64,000 nucleotides of DNA from Costus lasius (lineage: Eukaryota > Streptophyta > Magnoliopsida > Zingiberales > Costaceae), in contig CM050449.1 of assembly GCA_027563935.2 (NCBI GenBank), positions 57,305,949 to 57,369,948 on the forward strand, written 5' to 3'. The position numbers were made by a program, and so were the translations under genes. The first letter of the stretch is position 1; each line of letters begins with the position of its first letter. A model generated the notes under the pieces. The model was not told the origin of the DNA and made no database searches. It saw nothing but the letters and a program-made list of their open reading frames with translations. This document shows positions 12,194 through 22,290 of this stretch, piece by piece.

Positions 12194-12652
12194 TGATGAC
12201 ACCGAAATTCATCGTAATTTCTATGCTATTTTGTTGGTGATTTTGTGTCATAATCATAGACTTTGCTTATTTTTTTGCCCTTTTATCAATATTTGTGGAA
12301 TCTACACTCTTTTCTATTTTTAATAATTTTCAGGCAAAAAGGCATGCTTTTCAGTCGATTTCAAGCAATCCAAGTGCGTAATTGAATTCACAACATCAAA
12401 AGGAGATCACACGTCAAATTTCAAAAAATTTGGAGCTTCAGAGCAAATTATGACACCCCCAACAAGACCTTTACGGTACCGTAATTTGGAATTTTTCCGG
12501 GCAGAAGATTTTGTATGATTACGACACTACCATAAACATCACTACGGTGCCGTATTTTGGATTGTTTTTTATCAGAGAATCGATGGAGTTTACGGTACTA
12601 CCGTAAGGAACTTTACAGTACCGTAATTCGGGTCAATTTTCAACCCGAAAAA
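12194..12652 (+). repeat. E1 left LTR, segment 1
   Basis: LTR start TGATGACACCGAA, then the first part of the palindrome array, including the perfect 14-mer TTACGGTACCGTAA at 12471-12484. It is interrupted at the AAAAA target site by the copia solo LTR. Confidence 0.8.
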
Positions 12653-14314
12653 TGTTGGGGTATGCCCTTAAGGCTAATGTTTGAGGCCTTGGATTAATTA
12701 CAGTATCATGTATAAACTATATGTTTTTATAAAGGCAATTGTTGTTATTCAGATTGTTACATTATCTACTGCTGTATGTATACTTCTGAATAATGTCTCA
12801 GTAATGTTCAGCTCAGCTGATTTTCAGTTTTGTCCTTAGTCGAGATACCTTGGTGAACATGAGACAGCCTTGATATGATTGAGACTAATATGTGTTGTAA
12901 TCTTATAGGATGCTTCGAGCATGGAATAAGATTTAGACACATAGGTTCATTGGATGTACTGGACTGACCCTACTTAGGATATTCAATTGTTTGTCACAAT
13001 GTGAATAAATCCGTGTGAGCAAGCAAGTGGCATATTCCCTCTGACTTGAGATCACTTGTGTTTCTAAGTGATGATTGGCATTGTCTTGAGGTAGTTCAAT
13101 ATCATTTGAAAGATAATGGTTAAGGATTATCTTGGATAGTGGGCATGAGTCATGTTAGGGCACTAGTGATAGATATAGGATTGCTTCTCCTAGTTGGACT
13201 GTGATGTTCTAATGGGCCCCCAGGATGGGATGGTTGAGAAAGTGTATGGCCATACCCAGATGACTATGATCATCTGATCTAACCATTTTCATCGTGTTGG
13301 AATCACAGGCTTGACACGCTTGTCCAACGAGAACATCCAGTGGCAAAGGGAAATATGTATGCCAAGTGAATTAAATTCACACTTGTGCTATGGTTTGGGA
13401 GTAGTCTTGGAAGACTCTTTCCTTCATATCGGGAGACAGTGATGTATTGCTAGATACCCCTCTCTGATCGTGATAACGTAAGTTATCGTTACCGACAATG
13501 AAGGAAACCCTTAGGGTCACACAATTTGATGATATAGCTTACTTATGTCAGATCGTGTGGACTGGAATTATTCTAGTTCAGTTTAAAGCAATTTGAACTC
13601 TGATTGGGAGTGAGATCTAGTCTAATCATGTTTGATTGATTAGGGCATGTGATCAGTAAGCTTCGATCGGGAGAATTGATCCTTGATCATAAAGATCAAG
13701 AGGTTCAATGAGATGTGTGGTTGGATCTTGAGCCATTTGGTTCAATTAGATCAAAACCAGGGCTGGTTCGATTTGGTCCTTGAACCAAATGAAATTGAAC
13801 CGGTTCACTTTGTGAACATATGGTTCGATTGAGAGGGAAGTTTCGGTTGGTTCACTTAGGGTGAACGCATGGGAGTTAAGAGGGAATTAAGAGGGAGTTA
13901 CACTTTTTGGTTCTTGCCATAAGTGGTAACCGAATGTTTCCTTCTTGGACGTTTTTCTTCCTCATGGTTTTCGCTCTCCCTGATGCTTCCTCTTTTCACG
14001 TTGCTTGATCATCTTCACGAAAAGATTTCGGCCAGCCAAGAAAAGACATCTCCTCATACGATCAAAAACCCTTAGTGTCTTTGCTAGCACAAGGAGCACA
14101 AGGAAGAAGCAAACTTCATCTTGTGTGTGATACTTTTGGAGGAGAGGCATTCGCCCCTTTCTTCTTCCAAGCCGCCACTCAAAGCATGGCAATGGTAATG
14201 CTCTAACCTATCCTTTCAAGGTTGATCATATGTTTAAGTCATGCGATCTTTGAAACCTAGTATTTCCGCCGCTGCACAATTTTCGAATGCGCATGTGACC
14301 TAGGTTTTCTTACA
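12653..14314 (+). mobile_element. Copia solo LTR (TGTTGGGG family) with AAAAA target duplication
   Basis: A full LTR of about 1,662 bases from TGTTGGGGTATGCCC to ...TTTTCTTACA, flanked by AAAAA at 12648-12652 and 14315-14319. The E1 palindrome array continues on the far side. It is the product of LTR-LTR recombination after a whole copia inserted. The conserved LTR hairpin is present near 13470. Confidence 0.9.
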
Positions 14315-14894
14315 AAAAATTGTTGACATTACGGCACTGCCATAAACCATGTTACGGTACCATAATTCCAAAAGTTTTCAACCCGAGAGTTTGCTGTCCA
14401 GATCGTAAAATCCTTTACGACCGTAATTACAACCCAGTTCGCGATTTTCCCAGTCAACTCTGAAGCCCAATTTTTGCGTAGATGATTGCGATCGATCCAG
14501 GCCACTAAATATGTTTCTGTAAGAAGCAAAGAGAGAGCCATCACGAAGACGAGGACAAGTAGACGAAAAGCCCTAATTTTCATCCATCAGAGAGGTAGAA
14601 ATCGAGTTTCACATGTCCGCCTTAGGGTTCACCGCCGGGAAGCCTCCAGCACATCTCTGGCTGTGAAATTTGAGTGGAAGCTACGCATAGAGGAGGAGAA
14701 GGTGTCCCAAAAGTTTCAGCGTGATTGGAAATCCAACAGAGGAGAAATCAATACAAATCTGAGCGCCGCCACTGTTGCGCCAAGATTACGGCCATAAACT
14801 TCTTTACGGCCGTACCGTAATTTTTCCTTCTTCTCTATTTTCAATTTCCTTCAACATGAATTATTGTAATCTTCCTTCCATGCAAGCTTAGGCA
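14315..14894 (+). repeat. E1 left LTR, segment 2
   Basis: Continues the E1 LTR after the solo LTR, with more TTACGG/CCGTAA palindrome pairs (14331, 14411, 14786). It ends at AGGCA, the target site of copia A. A frame at 14486-14797 is open but has no recognisable product. Confidence 0.75.
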
Positions 14895-16593
14895 TGTTGG
14901 GGTATGCCCTTAAGGCTAATGTTTGAGGCCTTGGGATTGTATAAGTATCATGTAATAAACTCTTATGTTTATAAAGGCATGGTTATTATTCAGGTTGTTA
15001 CCTTGTCTGCTGTAATAAGTATACTTCTGAATAATGTCTCAAAGCTGTTCAGCTAGGCTGACAGGCTATATGTCCTTAGTCGAGATATCTTGGTGAACAT
15101 GAGACAGCCTTGATATGATTGAGACTAATATGTGTGCTAATCTTATAGGATGCTTCGAGCATGGAATAAGATGTAGACTCATGGGTACATTGGATGTACT
15201 GGACAGACCCTTCTAGGATATTCAATTGTTTGTCACAATGTGAATAATCCTTGATAGCAGCAAGTGGCACATTTTCCTTTGACTTGAGATCACTTGTGTT
15301 TCTAAATGATGATTGTCATTGTTTTGAGGTAGTTCAATATCATTTGAAACATAATGATTATAGACTATCTTGGATGATGAGCTTGAGTCAGGTTAGGGCA
15401 CTAGTGATAGATAAAGGATTGCCGTCTCCTTGTTCAAGGAGTGTGATGTTCTAAAGGGCCCCCCTGTATGAGATGATTGAGATAGTGTATGGCCATACCC
15501 AGATGACTATGTTCATTTGATCTAATCATGCTCATAGTATTGGAGTTACAGGCTTGACATGCTTGTCCAATAAGAACATCCAGTGGCAAAGGAAACATGC
15601 ATGCCTCGTGAGTTTGATTCACACTTGTGCCATGTTTTGGGTGAAGTCTTGGAAGACTATTTCCTTTATATCGGGAGACAGTGATGTGTTGCTAGATACC
15701 CCTCACTGATCGTGATAACGTAAGTTATCGTTACCGACATTTAAAGGAAACCCTCAGGGTCGCACAATTTGTTGATATGGCTTTCTTGAGTCAGATCGTG
15801 TGGACTGAATTGTTTTGATTCAGTTTAAAGGGATTTAAACTCTGATTGTAAGTGAGATCTGGTCTGATCATGTTTGATTGATTAGGGCTTGAGATCGGTA
15901 AGCTTCGATCGAGAGAGGAGATGCTAGATCGGTGAGATCAAGAGCATCAGGAGATGAACGGTTAGATCTTGAGCCATTAGGTTCATAGAAGGTCTAGACC
16001 ATGTATTGGCTTGGCTTGGTTTGATTTTGGTCTTTGAGCCAAATCGAATTGAACCATAGATTGAACCGGTTCACTATGTGAACGCATGGTTCATGAAGGG
16101 AGGCGTTTTGGCATTGAAGCATGGCTTCATGACTTTCCATTTTGGGAAGTCATGTAATGCCATTTTCATAATATCGCCTAAACGCATTTGCGTCTTGGTC
16201 TTGGATCTTGCTTGCTTGCCATCTCATGTGGAAGGAAGTGAACGACAAGGAAGAGCCCTCGGCCAAGGAAGCATCTCATCATCCTACCATTCGATCAAGG
16301 ACATCTTGTAGATCCTTGCTAGCACAAGGAGATCCAAGGAGAAGCCATCTTCACCTTGTGTGCGATTATCTTTGGAGAAGGAGCACTTGCGCCTTTGCTT
16401 CCAAGATTCCATCTAACCGTGATGGCTATGGTATGGATCTCAACTTCATCAAAGTTGATCATGTGTTCATGCTAAGATCTTGAAAACCCTTGCTTCCGCT
16501 TGCGATTTTTCATGCGCCACCCCCTTAGGGTTTTCGCCCCCCTCTTGAAAGGGGTTTTATCTGCTTGCGCTCCCCCTTGAAGGGGACCCTACA
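14895..16593 (+). repeat. 5' LTR of copia A
   Basis: Starts TGTTGGGGTATGCCC and ends GGGGACCCTACA. It contains a hairpin GATAAC-GTAA-GTTATC at 15714-15729 and a TATA-like CTTTATATCGG near 15664. Its 3' end is the poly-C/G-rich GCGCTCCCCCTTGAAGGGG block, itself able to fold. Confidence 0.95.
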
Positions 16594-16595
16594 AT

Positions 16596-16607
16596 TGGTA
16601 TCAGAGG
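16596..16607 (+). other. Primer binding site of copia A
   Basis: TGGTATCAGAGG, two bases after the LTR. It matches the initiator methionine tRNA 3' end (usual form TGGTATCAGAGC) except for the last base. Copia B (59422) and element D (46090) keep the full match. Confidence 0.9.
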
Positions 16608-18386
16608 AGGTTGAAGCATGTTAATATGATTGCTTAATATATGATGTGATCCATGTTTGCGCATCTATATGTTTGCTTATGCTTAGATCTTGTTCACATG
16701 CGAAAATTGACATGTTATTTCTTCATGCGAAAGTAAGATGTTTACTTCTCTTAGCGCATGTAGTTTGTTCATGATGTCGCATGTCTTCTATTGGCGCTTT
16801 GTTTATGTTGTTTTTCAAAACAAAACCTAACTTGCGCGCCTATAACTAGATCTAAAGTGGCGCCTACTATAAACCCTTAGATGGGTTGATGGGGCTGAAG
16901 TCACCTCTAGGTTAGATCCATTAGTCTGATCAGACCATCTGACAGCCTAGATGGATTGACCAGATGGCACCTGTGCGCAAGCACGAGGTGGCCATAGGTC
17001 GATTGCATCTTAGGCGTGTAGCGAGGTCTGGTTGAGACAACCAGTGAACACTCTTGAGTTAGGCCCGGGGTCACACCCGCTTGCCAGAACTCTTGAAAGC
17101 TGTTCAGCCCTTAGCGCATGCATGGTTGACCATTAGGTCAACTCGGGTCAGTTAGGACTCGGTGCATGCAAGGGCAGGGGATCTAACTAGATGGATGAGT
17201 GGATCCCTATCAATGGACCATTGTAAGGTTGTAGGACACATAAGGAAGTTAAAATTGATGCCTATGGGGTTTTCAAAATTTAATTTCTTGATTGGATCAC
17301 ATGATGATTGAGACCATATGCTTGTTTATTTAATCTTATGTGGGTTGCCCTAATGTGTGCTGTGCTGGGGCCTGCGTGCCTGGTTAATTATAAGTTAATA
17401 TTATTGTGATCTGCGAATCACTTTTTCCATTAATCTATTGTATAATTGACCTGCGAGTCAAAGCTTGTCTAGATAGATCAAAATGTATTTTGATTAGACA
17501 AGAGCACAAAGGCACACATCCAAGAGGGGCATTCAGCTGGTGGCGCACCTGAGGTGCTCTTGGCGCTAGGGCCCTGGGTTGGACCAGATGAGATGCGAAA
17601 AGAGCTCAAGTGAAGACTTAAGTAAAATTAAGGTCTTACTTAGGGTTCATGGGCATTTACCACATAAGATCAGCATGCTTTCTCTTTATTGTTTTATAAT
17701 TAGAAATGCATGAGTTTATCTTCTGCTATCACCATAGGAACATGTATGATAGTTAAGAAGATAAAAGACCGGTAAAATCCAACGCTAACATATCAAGCTC
17801 GGAAAGCCTTCTGACGCGAAACCTCACCGTTCTGACTATCGTTGGAGCCGTGTTGTACCCCCTCAGTGGGCACGTCCATCTATCTTCAGACGGTGCTGGA
17901 TTTCACCTGCGTGTTACAGAGAAGGGATTTATCGCTTCTCGTTGCTCAGCATAGCACGTGGTGGTCCAGGGAGTAGGTCGGGTCAGCTTGACCATGTAGG
18001 CTACATATGTGGCGCATATGGTAGCACATGGAGGCAGCCATCTGAGGGATCAGAGACTGTGTTGTACCAACTCAGTTGGCACAGTCTGCTGGATTGCCCA
18101 GGTGAAGGGGAATCGCACGGGTTGGCGATTGGCTGGGACAGCCTACCAGAAATTAGTGCTTGTCTTCTCTGTGCATCTTATCTCGCCTGAGCGGGACGCG
18201 GAGACCAAGTATGAAATCTGGATCCCATCTCACTAAAAGAGTGTTACTCTTTCGGACTGTTTACTGGATTTTTCAGTCAGACAAAATAGTGATAAAAGAA
18301 TCTTTCTTAAGTCCTGGATTGATTCTGAACATTGATACTGACCTTGCTGTTCTTGCTTGTTGTAGATTCTTGCAGCAACGAACACC
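16608..18386 (+). other. Untranslated leader of copia A with conserved hairpins
   Basis: About 1.8 kb with no credible gene. Four stem-loops are seen: 17858-17870, 18067-18079 (CCAAC-TCA-GTTGG), 18236-18252 (AAAGAGT-GTT-ACTCTTT) and 18255-18278. Counterparts occur in copia B, copia-1 and copia C. The leader ends with a splice-acceptor-like CTTGCTTGTTGTAG (AG at 18364-18365) just before the gag start. An 82-codon frame at 17942-18190 recurs in B but shows no protein features. Confidence 0.7.
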
Positions 18387-19070
18387 ATGAGCTTCAATGT
18401 GCGATCCCTACTGGAAAGGGAGAAGTTTGCTGGGCCGAACTTCTCTGACTGGTTCGGACACCTTAAGATCGTTCTTAAGGCAGAGAGGAAACTATATGTC
18501 CTCGAGACGGCGATACCGCCGCAGCCCGCTCCGAACGCCGCAAGGGCGGTTCGGGATGCCTATGAAAAGCACGTCAATGATAGCATTGATGTCGCTTGCC
18601 TGATGCTAGCGTCTATGACGCCACCGCTGCAGCGTCAGCATGAGGATATGTCGGCTATAGAGATTATAGCGAACCTCAAGATGTTGTATGCTGCACAGGC
18701 GAGGACAGAACGCTATAATCTGACGAAGCTCTTCTTTCAGAGCAAACTGGCTGAGGGGAGCCCAGTGGGAGCTCACGTGCTCAAGATGATTGGGCACAAG
18801 GAGGCTCTGGAGAAACTGGGGCATACCATCAACCAGGAGCTTGCTGTAGATATTATTCTGCAGTCTCTTCCGCCTTCTTTCGATGCGTTCATCATTAACT
18901 TTAATATGAACAAAATCGATTGTACGCCGGCAGAGCTGCTGAATATGCTCTTGACTACTGAGGAAACTCTGAAGGGCAAGCCTTCAACCTCTGTCTTAAT
19001 GGTTCCTTCTAGGAACAAGAAGAAGGGGAAGAAGGGCAAGGCCCCTGTCAAGAACTACAGTAAGCGCTGA
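18387..19070 (+). CDS. Gag of copia A (UBN2-type), frameshifted at the end
   Basis: The structural capsid protein that would form the virus-like particle in the cytoplasm. ATG 18387 lies 21 bases after the acceptor-like AG and opens MSFNVRSLLEREKFAGPNF, the usual start of plant copia Gag. The UBN2-like core follows: W/L-rich NFSDWFGHLKIVL, then CLMLASM near residue 70, AIEIIANLKMLY near 90 and LPPSFDAFIINFNM near 165. The basic tail (KKKGKKGKAPVKN) ends in a stop at 19068-19070. Compared with copia B, one base is missing just before this stop, so the zinc knuckle and pol are out of frame with gag. A single gag-pol frame was the ancestral state, judging by B. Confidence 0.93.
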   Translation: MSFNVRSLLEREKFAGPNFSDWFGHLKIVLKAERKLYVLETAIPPQPAPNAARAVRDAYEKHVNDSIDVACLMLASMTPPLQRQHEDMSAIEIIANLKMLYAAQARTERYNLTKLFFQSKLAEGSPVGAHVLKMIGHKEALEKLGHTINQELAVDIILQSLPPSFDAFIINFNMNKIDCTPAELLNMLLTTEETLKGKPSTSVLMVPSRNKKKGKKGKAPVKNYSKR

Positions 19071-22000
19071 AACAGAAGGTGAAGCGGTCGAAGGACAACA
19101 GGTGTTTCCACTGTGGCCAGCTGGGTCACTGGAAAAAGGACTGTAAAGCGCTCCAAGGAGATAAGAGGGGTAGCATCGCTTCTGGCTCAGGTATATACGT
19201 GACGGAAGTCATGGTTTCATCTTCTTCTATATCATGGGTGTTGGACACTGCATGTGGAGTTCACATTTGTTCAAATGTACAGGAACTCAAGAGAAGAAGG
19301 CAGGTGGCACAGCATGAGGTAGACCTACGCGTTGGAAACGGGGCACGGGTTGCTGCTGTTGCTGTAGGAGACTATTTCATTTCTTTACCATCTGGCATTG
19401 TATTAGAATTAAACAATTGTTATTTTGTACCGAGTATCACCAAGAATATTATCTCTATTCCTGCTCTTGTCAGGAAAGGATTTGCCTTTGAATGCAAGAT
19501 TTCAAAGTGTGTTTTATCTCTAGATAATATTGTGTATGCAACTGGTTCAATTAACAATGGGTTATTCATGTTGGACATGGAAAATTCTATACAAAACATT
19601 GATAATAAGAAAGCCAAGTATGCTGATGACAGCACCTTGCTATGGCATAGTCGTTTAGGCCATATTAACAAGAAGCGCATTAAGCGGTTGCATGATCATG
19701 GACTGCTGGGATCATTCTCCTACAAGGAGATTGATACATGCAAAGCTTGTTTGATGGGTAAAATGACGAAGTCACCTTTTCCTAACAAAGGTCAAAGGGC
19801 TTCAGGTTTACTTGACCTCATACACAGTGATGTGTGTGGGCCATTTAGTAAACATGCTAGAGGTGGCTATCAGTACTTCATTACCTTTACTGATGATTTC
19901 AGTAGGTATGGTTATGTCTATCTTATGAGACATAAGAGTGAATCTTTTGACAAGTTCAAAGAGTTCAAGAATGAAGTACAAAATCAGCTAGGCCGAAATA
20001 TCAAGGCACTTCGTTCTGATCGAGGTGGTGAATACCTAAGTCGAGAATTTACTGACTATCTAAAGGAGTGTGGGATTATCTCACAGCTCACTCCGCCAGG
20101 AACACCGCAATGGAATGGTGTGTCCGAGAGGAGAAATAGAACGTTACTTGATATGGTTCGTTCTATGATGAGTCAGGCTACTCTTCCATACTCCTTTTGG
20201 GGTTTTGCACTGGAGACAGCTGCAAAGGTACTAAACCGAGTGCCATCCAAGGCAGTTTCAAAGACGCCATATGAGTTATGGTATGGGAAACAGCCTAGCT
20301 TGACATTTATCAGGATCTGGGGTTGCGAGGCTTATGTCAAAAAGCTCGCCTCTGGGAAACTGGAGAGCAGATCTGAGAAATGTATCTTTGTCGGTTACCC
20401 TAAGGAAACTAAGGGTTATTATTTCTACGATCCCAAAGAGAATAAGGTTTTTGTTGCTCGGACGGCCATATTTCTTGAGAAGGAATTTCTTCTGCAAGAG
20501 GCCAGTGGGAGAGAAATAAAGCTGGATCAGATTCCAGAAGAAGGACAAAGTAGTCAAGCACAGTTGGATGAGCCTGAGCCGGTGGATCAGGTTATTGAAC
20601 AACCTGAGGCTCAGATAACACGGGAACCGCGAAGATCGGGAAGGATCCGTCGACAGCCTGAGCGCTATGACGGAGTCTACATCATTGATAATGATGAACC
20701 CCTAACTTATGCGGATGCGGTCAGTGGACCAGAGTCAGCGAGATGGCTTGAAGCTATGCGAGCCGAGATGGACTCCATGTCAGATAACCAGGTCTGGGAT
20801 TTGGTTGATCCGCCTCCGGGAGTAATCCCAATAGGCTGTAAATGGATCTTCAAGAAGAAGATTGACATGGATGGTAACGTAGTTACCTATAAAGGCAGGC
20901 TAGTTGCGAAAGGTTTCAAACAAATCTACGGGATAGATTATGATGAAACTTTCTCTCCTGTAGCCATGTTCAAGTCTATTCGGATTCTTTTCGCGATAGC
21001 TGCATATTACGATTATGAGATCTGGCAGATGGATGTGAAAACAGATTTCCTTAATGGAAATCTGGATGAGGATGTGTATATGACACAACCGGAAGGTTTC
21101 ACTGATCCATCAGATCGTCATAAAATATGCAAGTTAAAGAAGTCCATTTATGGACTTAAGCAAGCATCTAGAAGCTGGAACATTCGTTTTGATGATTCAA
21201 TCTCTGAGTTTGGTTTCATCAAGAACGAAGATGACCCGTGTGTATATAAGAGGTTTAGTGGGAGCATAATTACATTCCTAATCCTCTACATCGATGATAT
21301 CTTAATCATTGGAAATGATATTCCTGAACTGCATGCTGTTAAAGCATGGTTAGGAAAATGTTTCCAGATGAAAGATCTAGGAGAAGCAGCCTATGTGTTA
21401 GGTGTGAAGATCTACCGGGATAGATCTAAGAGGCTTCTCGGGCTGTGCCAGAGTACTTACATCGATAAAGTCCTGGAGAGATTCCATTTAGAGAATTCTA
21501 AACGTGGATATCTTCCAGTCAGACATGGTCTGAATCTTTCGAAGAGTCAGTGTCCACAAACACAGACTGAGAAAGATGAAATGGACAATACGCCTTATGC
21601 TTCGGCTATTGGGTCCATAATGTATGCGATGTTGTGTACCCGCCCAGACGTCGCTTACGGGTTAAGCGTGACCAGTCGGTTCCAAAGTAATCCAGGTTTG
21701 GCGCACTGGATTGCAGTCAAGAACATTATAAAATATCTGCGGAGGACCAAAGATATGTTCTTGATATATGGTGGTCAGGAAGAACTCAGTATAGAAGGAT
21801 ATACTGATGCTTCGTTCCAGTCGGACCAGGATGATTTCCGATCGCAATCAGGCTATGTTTTTAGCTTGAATGGTGGAGCAGTGGTGTGGAAGAGTTTCAA
21901 ACAGTCAACTGTTGCTGATTCCACAACAGAAGCCGAGTATGTTGCAGCCTCGGAAGCATCCAAGGAGGCAGTTTGGATTCGCAAGTTCGTGAGAGAACTT

Positions 22001-22270
22001 GGTGTCGTTCCTTCGAGTGCAGATCCTTTGGTTATCTTCTGTGATAACACTGGAGCAATCGCACAAGCAAAGGAACCACGGTCGCACCAGAAGTCCAAGC
22101 ACATACAGAGACGATTTCACTTGATCCGGGAGATCATTGATCGAGGCGAGATCAAGATTTGCAAGGTTCATACAGATGACAATCTGGCAGACCCGCTTAC
22201 CAAGCCTCTGGCGCAGCAGAAGCATGAGAAGCACTGTAATAATATGGGTTTGAGATTTCTCAACCATTAG
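19071..22270 (+). CDS. Pol of copia A, full set of domains, no stop
   Basis: Enzyme part of the polyprotein, open for 1,063 codons from a GTG at 19079. It has no plausible start of its own because a one-base deletion separates it from gag. Zinc knuckle CX2CX4HX4C is at residues 9-22. The protease triad reads D56-T57-A58 where most retropepsins have D-S/T-G. Integrase has a His/Cys pre-domain near 187-230 and catalytic D251, D314 and E350 (D,D-35-E). Reverse transcriptase starts near 585 and has YIDDIL (Y737, D739, D740); an upstream motif reads MDVKTDFLNG with Asp where copia-1 has Ala. RNase H starts near 905 (D910) and contains the TTEAEY motif. The 3' end is 20 bases before the LTR. Confidence 0.95.
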
Positions 22271-22277
22271 ATTAAGT

Positions 22278-22290
22278 GCAAGTGGGAGAT
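22278..22290 (+). other. Polypurine tract of copia A
   Basis: GCAAGTGGGAGAT immediately before TGTTGGGG. The same GCAAGTGGGAGAT precedes the LTR of copia-1 and, in reverse, of copia C. Confidence 0.85.

Noticed and set aside
15076..15270. Small minus frame of 64 codons (with SYSMLEASYKI) that recurs almost unchanged at 8317, 8818, 22472 and 57954
   Set aside because: It lies in the LTR of one copia family, so repetition comes from LTR copies. Its reading is against the element's sense strand or on either strand depending on copy, it has no start context, and it is broken in other copies.
17942..18190. 82-codon frame in the copia A leader, also in B (60918-61166)
   Set aside because: A and B are recent copies of each other, so identity is expected. 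The frame overlaps RNA hairpins and has no protein features.
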